DNA from: Streptomyces sp. NBC_01264
Lineage (GTDB): Bacteria > Actinomycetota > Actinomycetes > Streptomycetales > Streptomycetaceae
Length of the DNA: 64,000 nucleotides
Direction: 5' to 3'
Assembly: GCF_026340675.1 (NCBI RefSeq)
Contig: NZ_JAPEOX010000001.1
Location: 3,906,001-3,970,000 of the forward strand
Positions 32,919-40,914 of this stretch are shown in pieces. Position 1 is the first letter of the stretch; each line of letters begins with the position of its first letter. Below the pieces are notes generated by a model. It ran no database searches, had not been told where the DNA came from, and was given only the letters and a program-made list of their open reading frames with translations. Position numbers and translations under genes: made by a program.

Positions 32919-34776
32919 CGCGATCTGGCCACCGGGATTGACGGAATTGGCAATCGCCAGATCCAGTTCCGAGTGGTCGGCGCGGTGCGCGATGACGTCA
33001 CTGACCAAGGCCGTCGTGTGGGTCTGCTGAGCCGTGGTGATCACGCCGTACGCTTCGGGATCCTGAGCCACGACCCCCAGGAATCGCGCCATGTCGGACT
33101 TCTTGAAATCGGCCGGCTCGCCGAAGGACTTGATCTCCTGCGTGCCGTTCGCGGCGGTCGCCTGCAAGTCGGGCATGTACTCGGCGGCCATGCGTCCGAA
33201 GCTGCCGGACAGACCGCCCAGCGCGGTCGGCTCGTCGGCAGTCGGCTTCGCCACGAGTTCCGGGTTGTCGCTGATCTTCTCGACGACCCGTTCCATGACG
33301 TCCGTCATCGGGCCGGTGTGCGGTACGGCCTTCGCGTCCTCGTCGCCCGCAACGCGGCCCGACACCGCCGCTTCCAGGGCTCCACCCAGCGCCTCTTGGG
33401 CCGCGTGCGGGTCACCCGCCTTCGCGATGTCGAAGCTGTCCATGTACGGCTTCTTGTCGAGCATGTAGTCGACCATGCCCTGCTCCTTGCCGTGCCGGCC
33501 GCCGACCGGCTTGACGTCCTTCGTCACGATGCCGTCGCCGTTGGAGTCCTCGCGGACCGGCTCGTTGAAGAAGGCCGTCGCCGCGTCCGGGTTGTTGCCC
33601 AGCGCCTCCATCAGGCCCGTCAGCGGGTAGAAGCCCCGGCCGCCGCCCTCGCCCTGGTTCAGGACCGAGTCCGGGCCGTACGGAGCGTGGTACTCCCAGG
33701 CCTTCGGATCCTTGCGGTCCATGGCGACCATGTCGCGGCCGACCGAGGTCAGGAACTCCTTGTGGTACGTGCCCTCGCGGATCAGCGCACCGAGCGCCTG
33801 GTAGCCGTAGATCGTCGTCACACCACCGGTGACCTGCATCTCCTTGCGGCCGGCCCGCATCAGCTCGGTCGTCCACGCGGCATCGAGGTGGTTCGGTACG
33901 TCCTTGTGCGTGGCCAGGCCGAGCATCGCGCCCATGTCGCTCTGGATGTTCGCGACCATCAGCGCACGGTCCCTGCCCGCGACACCGAGGCTCGTGGCGT
34001 CCAGCGACATGGTGGCGTACATGTCCAACGTGCCCTCGGCGCCGATCGTCCGGTAGAAGCCCGTCGCGAACTCCGGGTCCTCGCGATTGTCGTCGAGCAG
34101 GTCCTCCAGCTCGCGCAGCGCCTCGGGGTTGCGGGCCGTCCCGCCGTCACCCGTGACCTTCTTCATCAGCGCGGCCGCCCGGTCGACTTGTTCGGCGTCC
34201 AGGGTGGAGTACTTCGGTGCGGTGAAGTCGTTGTCGTCCGTGACGTTGGCCTGGAGCGCGCGCACGAGGGAGTCGTCCGCGTCCTGGGCATCCTCGACGG
34301 CCCGGTCGACCCGGTCCTGCCACAGGCCCTGGTTCTTGCGGAGCATGGCCTGGTAGTCCGGATCGTGCCGGGCCGCGTAACGGTCCTGCGCGTCGGCGAG
34401 CGGGACGGCGGACACCCGCCCGCTCCCGTCTATCCGGAAGCCGGCGGCCGGGGCGTCCGCGACCAGCTTCTTGATCTGCTCCTGGACCGCCTTGAGGGTG
34501 GCGTGGCCGTCGGTGAGCAGGAGGTGGATGCCCTTGGCCTGCCGGGCCGCGTCGTCGAACTCCTTGGCCGTCTTGTCGACGAACGGGCGGGCGACACCCG
34601 CGGTGACACCGCTCCACTGGGCCTTGTCCGACTTGCCCTTCATCCCACTGCGGGCCGACTCTGCCAGCTCGTCCAGCTTCTTGACCATCGCGGCCCAGTC
34701 GGTGATCGCGGTCTGGAGGAGGCCCAGGGGCGCGTTCATGACGTTCTCGTACGTCAGCACGTGTCCGACACCTTCG

Positions 34777-35202
34777 TCATGTGAGGAGCTCGTCGACCTT
34801 GGAAGCCGTGAAATCGGCGTGCAGCTGCTGCTCTTCCTTGCTGTGCGAGGAGAGCGAGTAGTTCAGGCCCTTGGAGATGTTCGCGCAGGCGGCGACGAGG
34901 GTCTTGAGCTGGCTCTCCCAGCGGGTGGTGACCTTGAGCAGGGCCGCACCGCTCGCGAAACCCTCGCGCGTGAGCGCGCCGGCCGCCTCGGCGGTGGCGG
35001 CGGCCGCGTGCTTGCCGTCGGCGGAGAGCCGGCTGTGGAGCTTGTAGGCCTCGGAGCCGACCTCGCCGATGTGGTCCTGGTTCAGCTCCAGATCGGCACT
35101 GCCGCCACCCGGGCCGGGCGCGGCCGGGACGCCGTTAAGCCGCGTGGCGACGTTGGCGGCGGCGGTGCTCCTGGCGGCGGACCATTCCTCGTCGAACGAC
35201 AT
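34777..35202 (-). CDS. Small helical ESX/WXG-like protein
   Basis: The 141-residue protein is almost wholly helical (EWSAARSTAAANVATRLNGV, EAYKLHSRLSADGKHAAAAT, LKVTTRWESQLKTLVAACAN). A central Gly/Pro turn (AAPGPGGGSADLELNQDHIG) is followed by a long hairpin and a tail HADFTASKVDELLT. It has no signal peptide. Position directly upstream of the large protein gene and below the mycosin gene suggests a chaperone or co-secreted partner of the type VII type. Confidence 0.7.
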   Translation of the reverse strand: MSFDEEWSAARSTAAANVATRLNGVPAAPGPGGGSADLELNQDHIGEVGSEAYKLHSRLSADGKHAAAATAEAAGALTREGFASGAALLKVTTRWESQLKTLVAACANISKGLNYSLSSHSKEEQQLHADFTASKVDELLT

Positions 35203-35256
35203 GCGGTGGCCTTCCCTCTGGCTGTGTCGGTTCAGGCTTCCGCGCCTTGGCGCGGG

Positions 35257-36435
35257 TCAGCGGCTCCGGCGCCGGAGGGCCACGGCGGTAACGGCCCCCC
35301 CGATGAGCACGCAGGCACCGAGCCCGAGGGCCAGCCAGGGGAGGCTACCGCCGTCCTCTTCCTTTGCCCCGGCCTGGGGCGCGGGGGCCGAGGCCTGGCC
35401 GGAGGGGGCGGTGGAGGAGGGCGCCGACGGGGCCTTGGTTCCGGTACCGCCGCCGGCTGCGGCGAGGTCGGGGATCGGGTAGACGTCCGCGGGGCCGGGG
35501 TCGCCGGGGTTGGGTACGGCGATGCGGGGGCGGACGACGCCGTAGCCGACGAAGTCACTGCGCTCGGCGCCGTCGACGGGCTTGCCGGCGGTGTTCATCA
35601 TGACCCGGAGCACCTGGTTGTTGGTCCAGTCGGGGTGGGCGGACCAGATCAGCGCGGCGGAGGCGGAGGCGAGGGCGGTGGCGTTACTTGTGCCGCTGCC
35701 CTTGCAGGCTCCAGTCTTGCCAGCACAGGCCGTGACGATGTCAGCGCCAGGTGCTGTCAGATCAACCTGTGGTCCATGCTCCGACTCGGCAGTCGCTTTG
35801 CCCCCGGAGTCGACAGCAGCAACGCCCACCACTCCCGGTGTCGCAGCAGGGTAGAGGACGTCGTTGGATCCATCTCCGCGATTGCCCACACCGGCAAAAA
35901 TCAGCTTTCCCTTGGACAGTGCGTACTTCACAGCATCGAGACGTGCCGGATCCTCTGCACCAGAAGCCAGAGAGATGCTGATGATCTTCGCTTCCGTGTC
36001 TGCCGCATATCGAATCGCCGCCGTCCAGGCCGCGTTCTCCACGTCGACACCCTCTGGTACGCGAATCGGAAGGATCTTCGCCCCAGGCGCAAGCCCGAAC
36101 GCCCCGTCACCGCTCGGATGCTTCCCGGTCCCAGCAATCAGCGCGGCCATCGCCGTGCCGTGCTTATTCGAGTCCGTCCGCTCATCTCCGCTGTACGACG
36201 TAGCGAAATCCTTGCCCGGGACGACCTGCCCTTCCAGCTCAGGGATGGGCGCTACACCACCATCGATGACAGCAACGGTGACACCCTTACCGGTGCTGGT
36301 CTTCCAGATGTCATCGGCCTTCATCGACGTGAGATGCCACTGCTGGGACCGAATGGTTTCGGCATGTGCCGGAGTCGCTGCGACCCCGGCCAGCACAAAA
36401 CCGGCCAATGCCGCCGTCGCCCTATACATACGCAT
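35257..36435 (-). CDS. S8 subtilisin-like serine protease, type VII mycosin
   Basis: The 392-residue protein has a signal peptide (TAALAGFVLAGVAATPAHA). The catalytic triad is visible: Asp in VTVAVIDGGVAPIPEL, His in TDSNKHGTAMAALIAG and Ser in GSGTSNATALASASAAL. A Pro/Ala-rich linker leads to a C-terminal membrane helix (PWLALGLGACVLIGGAVTAV) followed by RRRSR, so the protease faces outward. This is the mycosin (MycP) plan. ATG 36435 is chosen; GTG 36456 and ATG 36429 are alternatives. It probably stabilises or processes type VII substrates of this locus. Confidence 0.9.
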   Translation of the reverse strand: MRMYRATAALAGFVLAGVAATPAHAETIRSQQWHLTSMKADDIWKTSTGKGVTVAVIDGGVAPIPELEGQVVPGKDFATSYSGDERTDSNKHGTAMAALIAGTGKHPSGDGAFGLAPGAKILPIRVPEGVDVENAAWTAAIRYAADTEAKIISISLASGAEDPARLDAVKYALSKGKLIFAGVGNRGDGSNDVLYPAATPGVVGVAAVDSGGKATAESEHGPQVDLTAPGADIVTACAGKTGACKGSGTSNATALASASAALIWSAHPDWTNNQVLRVMMNTAGKPVDGAERSDFVGYGVVRPRIAVPNPGDPGPADVYPIPDLAAAGGGTGTKAPSAPSSTAPSGQASAPAPQAGAKEEDGGSLPWLALGLGACVLIGGAVTAVALRRRSR

Positions 36436-36456
36436 CCCGCGCAACGCCCGCTCCAC

Positions 36457-37938
36457 TCAGTCGATCACCGGCGGAACGACACGACCATCGCCCCGCCACG
36501 TCTCTTCGTCCTCAGCCAGGTAGTCAGGGCGCTCACCCTGCCGGCCATCGCCACGTCGGCCCGAAGCAGGTGCACCTGCGCCGCCGTGACCCATCGGACC
36601 AGCCATCGGGCTCGCACCCGATGCGCCGCGAACCAGCCCGGAACCACCCTGGGTAAAGGGCTGCCCGCCAGCGATTGAGCGACCGCCTACACTTGGCTGG
36701 CGTCCACCGACGACGCCACCCGGTTCGGTGGCGAGGCGACGACCGGCCGTGGGGCTGCCGAGACCGCCTTGCACTCCACCACCCCCCATACCCATGCCGC
36801 CGCCCATGCCCATGCCACGCCCGGCCGTCTGAGCGCCCTCACCGCCGATGACGGTGCCGCGGGGAATGCTCGCGCCTGGCCCACCGGGCATCACCGGACG
36901 ACCGCCCGAGATCCCGCTGTCGCGCGGAGGCAGTCCGGCAACACCGCCTAGCCCGCCGCCGCCCTTCCCGCCCGCGCCGGGAATGGTTCCGCCGGGGCCG
37001 AAGCTGCCCGGGCCGACACCGCCGATCGGCTTCTGTCCACCACCCCCCGGCGGCAGTGTCACGGGCGGGACGAACCCACCGGGGGTGATTCCCGAACCGC
37101 CACCGCCCGGTCCGACCGGCTCCGGGCCTCCGGGGACTCCCGGGGTTGGGGGAAGGGTCGTACTCGGGGCCGGGCCCACGGTGTCAAGATCAGTACCGAT
37201 GTTGCGGTCCGGTGGCACAGGAACGGGTACAGGAGACGGCTGCGGGCCGGGCGCCGAACCGGAGCCAGGCTGCGAACCGCCAGGACCTGCCGGTGATGGT
37301 GCAAACGATGAGCCACCTCCCCCAATTGCCCCCTGCGAAGCACCTCCGCTTGGCCCCTGAGAACCCCCTCCAGCCCGTTCGAGATCCCCATATCCAGCGA
37401 CCGGTGGTGGAACGAACGGATCCGGAAACTTAGGAAACGTCGGAATCTCCGCCATCTCCATCCCAGTAGCCGAAGCCTCGTACCCCTGCGCCAGCTTCGT
37501 CATCTGCTGGATCGCCAACTGCCGGTCGCCGCTCAGCTTCGAGTGGGCCTGCTGGCCGATCTGCTGCGCGTCCGGGTCGTTGTGGTACTCGCGGGCCGCA
37601 TCGAGGTTGGCGGCCGCCGACGCGTCGTAGCTCGGCATGTTGGCCTTGACCTCGATGACGACCTGGCTGGCCTGCGTCAGCTGCTTGCCGCCCTCGGCGC
37701 TGTACTCGCTCAGGCGCAGCGTGGCGTTGCCCGCGCGGCTGACCCAGTCCTGGAAGGCCGTGCCCGATTTACCTTCCCAGCCGGTCACCCGGTGTTCCTT
37801 GAGGCTTTCGCCGATCTGCTGGATGATCACCGCGGCATCCGTCAGCTGCGCGCCGCGCAGCTTGAGGGTCTCCGCGTTCGCCGAGGCGAGCATGGCCAGC
37901 AGTTCCTGGTGCGTGTGACTCTCGAAGTTCGTCGCCAT
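36457..37938 (-). CDS. WxG-type protein with a long Gly/Pro-rich C-terminus
   Basis: The 493-residue protein has a helical N-terminal domain of about 190 residues (HTHQELLAMLASANAETLKL, HRVTGWEGKSGTAFQDWVSR with a WEG turn like WXG100/PPE proteins). A low-complexity region rich in Gly and Pro follows (GGGGSGITPGGFVPPVTLPP and similar) with Met-Gly runs (GRGMGMGGGMGMGG). It ends in a charged tail with DYLAEDEETWRGDGRV. Such proteins accompany mycosins in Streptomyces and may be type VII substrates. ATG 37938 overlaps the upstream stop by one base. Confidence 0.82.
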   Translation of the reverse strand: MATNFESHTHQELLAMLASANAETLKLRGAQLTDAAVIIQQIGESLKEHRVTGWEGKSGTAFQDWVSRAGNATLRLSEYSAEGGKQLTQASQVVIEVKANMPSYDASAAANLDAAREYHNDPDAQQIGQQAHSKLSGDRQLAIQQMTKLAQGYEASATGMEMAEIPTFPKFPDPFVPPPVAGYGDLERAGGGSQGPSGGASQGAIGGGGSSFAPSPAGPGGSQPGSGSAPGPQPSPVPVPVPPDRNIGTDLDTVGPAPSTTLPPTPGVPGGPEPVGPGGGGSGITPGGFVPPVTLPPGGGGQKPIGGVGPGSFGPGGTIPGAGGKGGGGLGGVAGLPPRDSGISGGRPVMPGGPGASIPRGTVIGGEGAQTAGRGMGMGGGMGMGGGGVQGGLGSPTAGRRLATEPGGVVGGRQPSVGGRSIAGGQPFTQGGSGLVRGASGASPMAGPMGHGGAGAPASGRRGDGRQGERPDYLAEDEETWRGDGRVVPPVID

Positions 37939-38435
37939 CAGAAGTCCACCTGAGTTCCTGTCGCCGAACTTCCCTGCGAAGCCGAACTGTGCGGCGGCGG
38001 CGGTGCCAACGGGTCCCGTTCCGGGACGTAGTTCGCGTCGGCCTGCTTGCTGATCGCCAGCATCCGCCGCTGTGTGTCCTCGTCCACGCCCGCGAACCCA
38101 CGGCCGCTCGTCCCGATCGCGATGCTGAGCCCCTCGATCTGGTCCGCCAGCCCCTTGGACAGCGCGAGCAACTGCGTGTGCACGTTCGTGTAAGCCGTGA
38201 ACAGTCGCTTGGCCTCCGCGAAGCCCTCGCCGAGGGAAGTCTCCGGGAGGGTGCCGTCCGCCAGCTTCTTGTCGCTCGCCGGGGAGTCGTTCAGCTTCTC
38301 CAGCAGACCGTCGACCCGCTTCTTGTACTCCGTCAGCGATTCGTATTCGACCTGCAGCGCACCCAGCACCTCCGGCGAGGCCACGCCCACACCGAAGTCC
38401 ACTCCGAACACGCCCGGCCCATAGTCCACTGCCAC
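37938..38435 (-). CDS. Small ESX-like protein, first gene of the locus
   Basis: The 165-residue protein is read from GTG 38435 after GGGGAGG. After a short Gly/Val-rich start (YGPGVFGVDFGVGVASPEVL) it is helical (ALQVEYESLTEYKKRVDGLL, AEAKRLFTAYTNVHTQLLAL, LADQIEGLSIAIGTSGRGF) and ends in a Pro/Ser-rich tail. No signal peptide. The form fits WXG100-like secretion partners. It is overlapped by the next gene, so all five genes down to 30531 appear to be one transcription unit. Confidence 0.75.
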   Translation of the reverse strand: MAVDYGPGVFGVDFGVGVASPEVLGALQVEYESLTEYKKRVDGLLEKLNDSPASDKKLADGTLPETSLGEGFAEAKRLFTAYTNVHTQLLALSKGLADQIEGLSIAIGTSGRGFAGVDEDTQRRMLAISKQADANYVPERDPLAPPPPHSSASQGSSATGTQVDF

Positions 38436-38580
38436 GATGGCCTCCCCGACTCCCCGTCGTCCCCGTTCGCACTGCTTCGCGCGCCTTCGCACACGCACGT
38501 CGCCAGTGTCCACAAACACTCTATCTAGAGAGTCCGACAGGCCCAAGTTCCGAGTTGCAGGTGCAATCAGGGTCACAAGG

Positions 38581-40914
38581 TTACGAGTTGGGCGCCGCCA
38601 CCGCCGCCGATGGCCGGATCGGGAGCCTGTTGACCGGGCGGCCCGTGGCCGCGCGGACCGCCGAGGCGATCGCGGCCGGGGCCGTGACCACCGGGACGGC
38701 GCTCGCCGGCTTGGCGCCGAAGGGGGCCACCACGTCGCGTTCCTCCACGAGCTTGACGATGCGGACCGTCGGGGCGTCCAGGGAGGTGGGCAGGGCGTAG
38801 CCCGTCAGGTCCGGGTGGCGGATCAGGCCCGAGGCCGTGCGGAGGTTTTCCGTCAGGGCCGCGCCCACGCCCTGGATGACGCCCGCTTCGATACGGGCTT
38901 CCAGCTGGCGGGGGTTGAGGACGCGGCCGACGTCCTGGGCGACCGCGAGCTCCACGACGCGTACGGAGCCCAGCTCGATGTCCACGTCGACCACCGCGCG
39001 GATCGCGCAGAAGGCGAGGCCGACGAAGGCGTCGCCCTGGCCGTCGCCGTCCAGCGGCTCCGTCGGGTGCGGGCGGCACTGGGCCGTCGCCCAGAGTTCC
39101 TTGCCCTCCATCGCCTCCGCGACGGTGGTGGAGAAGGCGCCGTCGTACGACGTGATCCGGCCATCCGCGATCTGGAGCAGTTCGGTGGACATGCCGAGCT
39201 TGTGCGCCATCGGCTGGAGGAGTTGGGTGCGGACCATCTTCGCCGCGCGTTCCACCGCACCGCCCGAGACCCAGGTGTGGCGGCCGTGGGCGGAGGGGCC
39301 CGCCGGCGGCTGGTCGGTGTCGACCGGGGCCGTGACGACCTCGTCGACGCCCAGGGTCTCCTGGACGATCTGGCGGGCGAGGGTGGAGAAGCCCTGGCCG
39401 GTGTCGACGGCCGCGCAGATGACCGTGGCCGCGCCGCCGACGATCTTCACCGTGGCCGTGGACACCTCGTCGGTGCCCTCCGCGCCGAGCATGTGGACCA
39501 TGCCGACCCCGTACCCGACCCCGCGCCGCACCGCGCCCGGCTCGCCCGCGCCCTCCAGGCCGCCGGGGAGCAGCCACTCCTCCTCCGGGGTGTCCTTGGG
39601 GAGGGCGGGCAGCTCGTAGTCGCGGACCGCGCGCAGGAGTTCCGCCACGGGGGCGGGGCAGGTGACCGTCTGGCCCGTCGGGAGGAGGTCGCCGGTGGCC
39701 AGGACGTTGCGCAGGCGCAGTTCGGCGCCGTCGATGCCGAGGGCGGCCGCCAGCTTGTCCATCTGGCCCTCGTAGGCCGCGCAGACCTGCAGGGCGCCTT
39801 CGCCGCGGACGTGACCCGACGGGGGGTTGTTCGTACGGACCGCCCAGCCTTCCACGAAGGCGTGCGGGACCACGTACGGGCCGCAGGCGAAGGCCACCGC
39901 CGCGGCCAGGGATTCCGAGGAGGCGTCGGCGTAGGCGCCCGCGTCCATCAGGATCTGGGCCTCGACCTTGACCAGCCGGCCCTCCAGGTCCGCGTGGTGG
40001 CGGTAGCGCAGCAGCGTCGGGTGGCGGTGGGCGTGGCCGAGGAAGGACTCCTCGCGGGTGGCGGCGAGCTTCACCGGGCAGCCGGTGCGCAGGGCCAGCA
40101 GGCCGAGCGGGAGCTGGAACGCGGCGTCCTCGCGGTCGGCCGTCGCGCCCGGGACCCCGGTGACCACGACCCGTACGCGGTCCGGTTCCAGCCCGAAGCA
40201 GGCTGCGGCCAGGTCGCGGTCGGTGTGCGGGTCGGTGGAGGCGGTGTAGATCTCCACGCCGCCGTCCGGGCGCGGCACGGCCAGCCCGGCCTCGGCGCCG
40301 ATGGGGGCGGGGTCCTGGCGGCCGATGCGGTAGAGGCCCTCGACGACGACGTCGCCGGTGGCTTCGGGGTCGCCGTAGCGCAGCGGGATGTGCCGGATCA
40401 GGTTGCCGTCGGGGTGCAGGTCGGGGGCGCCGAAGGCCTGCTCGGGGTCGGTGACCGGGTCGAGGAGCTCGTACTCGACGGCGATCGCGGCGGCCGCGAG
40501 GCGTGCGGTGTCCGGGTGGTCGGCGGCGACGGCGGCGATGGGCTCGCCGTGGTGGCGGACCACCTCGTGCGCGAAGACGGGCCGGTCGGCGATGCGGCGG
40601 CCGTGGGTGGTGGCGCCGGGGACGTCGGCGTGGGTGACGACGGCCCGCACGCCGGGCATGTCGACGGCGGCGGAGGTGTCGATGGACAGGATGCGGGCGT
40701 GGGCGTGCGGGGAGCGCAGCACGGCGGCCCAGAGGAGACCCTCGGCCCACAGGTCGGCGGCGTAGGGGAAGGTGCCCTCGGTCTTGGAGCGGGTGTCGGT
40801 GGCCGGAACGGACGCACCGATGCCGCGCGGGACCGCCGCCTCCGACGGGTCCGCGCCCTCGGCGACCGGTGCCGTGACCGATACCGGGACCGTCGCCGCG
40901 TCGTGGCCGCTCAC
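38581..40914 (-). CDS. Molybdenum hydroxylase large subunit (xanthine dehydrogenase-like)
   Basis: The 777-residue subunit binds the molybdopterin cofactor and the substrate. It has the a/b-hammerhead start (WAEGLLWAAVLRSPHAHARI), substrate- and Mo-site regions (DPAPIGAEAGLAVPRPDGGV, TREESFLGHAHRHP, NPPSGHVRGEGALQVCAAYE) and the late cofactor motif VDTGQGFSTLARQIVQETLG. The C-terminal Glu site expected in this family is less clear. The actual substrate (purine, aldehyde, aromatic) cannot be told. GTG 40914 overlaps the stop of the 2Fe-2S subunit gene, so subunits are made together. Confidence 0.88.
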   Translation of the reverse strand: MSGHDAATVPVSVTAPVAEGADPSEAAVPRGIGASVPATDTRSKTEGTFPYAADLWAEGLLWAAVLRSPHAHARILSIDTSAAVDMPGVRAVVTHADVPGATTHGRRIADRPVFAHEVVRHHGEPIAAVAADHPDTARLAAAAIAVEYELLDPVTDPEQAFGAPDLHPDGNLIRHIPLRYGDPEATGDVVVEGLYRIGRQDPAPIGAEAGLAVPRPDGGVEIYTASTDPHTDRDLAAACFGLEPDRVRVVVTGVPGATADREDAAFQLPLGLLALRTGCPVKLAATREESFLGHAHRHPTLLRYRHHADLEGRLVKVEAQILMDAGAYADASSESLAAAVAFACGPYVVPHAFVEGWAVRTNNPPSGHVRGEGALQVCAAYEGQMDKLAAALGIDGAELRLRNVLATGDLLPTGQTVTCPAPVAELLRAVRDYELPALPKDTPEEEWLLPGGLEGAGEPGAVRRGVGYGVGMVHMLGAEGTDEVSTATVKIVGGAATVICAAVDTGQGFSTLARQIVQETLGVDEVVTAPVDTDQPPAGPSAHGRHTWVSGGAVERAAKMVRTQLLQPMAHKLGMSTELLQIADGRITSYDGAFSTTVAEAMEGKELWATAQCRPHPTEPLDGDGQGDAFVGLAFCAIRAVVDVDIELGSVRVVELAVAQDVGRVLNPRQLEARIEAGVIQGVGAALTENLRTASGLIRHPDLTGYALPTSLDAPTVRIVKLVEERDVVAPFGAKPASAVPVVTAPAAIASAVRAATGRPVNRLPIRPSAAVAAPNS

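Larger units (their letters stand above)
31087..34760 (-). pseudogene. Large type VII-associated (DUF6571-like) protein, split by an insertion sequence
   Basis: The N-terminal part (34760 to 32919, 614 codons) begins MLTYENVMNAPLGLLQTAIT and has a helical WXG-like region and then mixed helices. It reads into the IS and stops after IKF. The C-terminal part (31533 to 31087, 148 codons) resumes with GMLSEARAQGTYGAAAHANE. Removing the IS and one 9-bp target copy restores one frame of 762 residues (GGQIA then GMLSEAR). Such large proteins sit beside mycosin and WXG-like genes in Streptomyces and are candidate secreted effectors. The family label is from memory. Confidence 0.85.
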
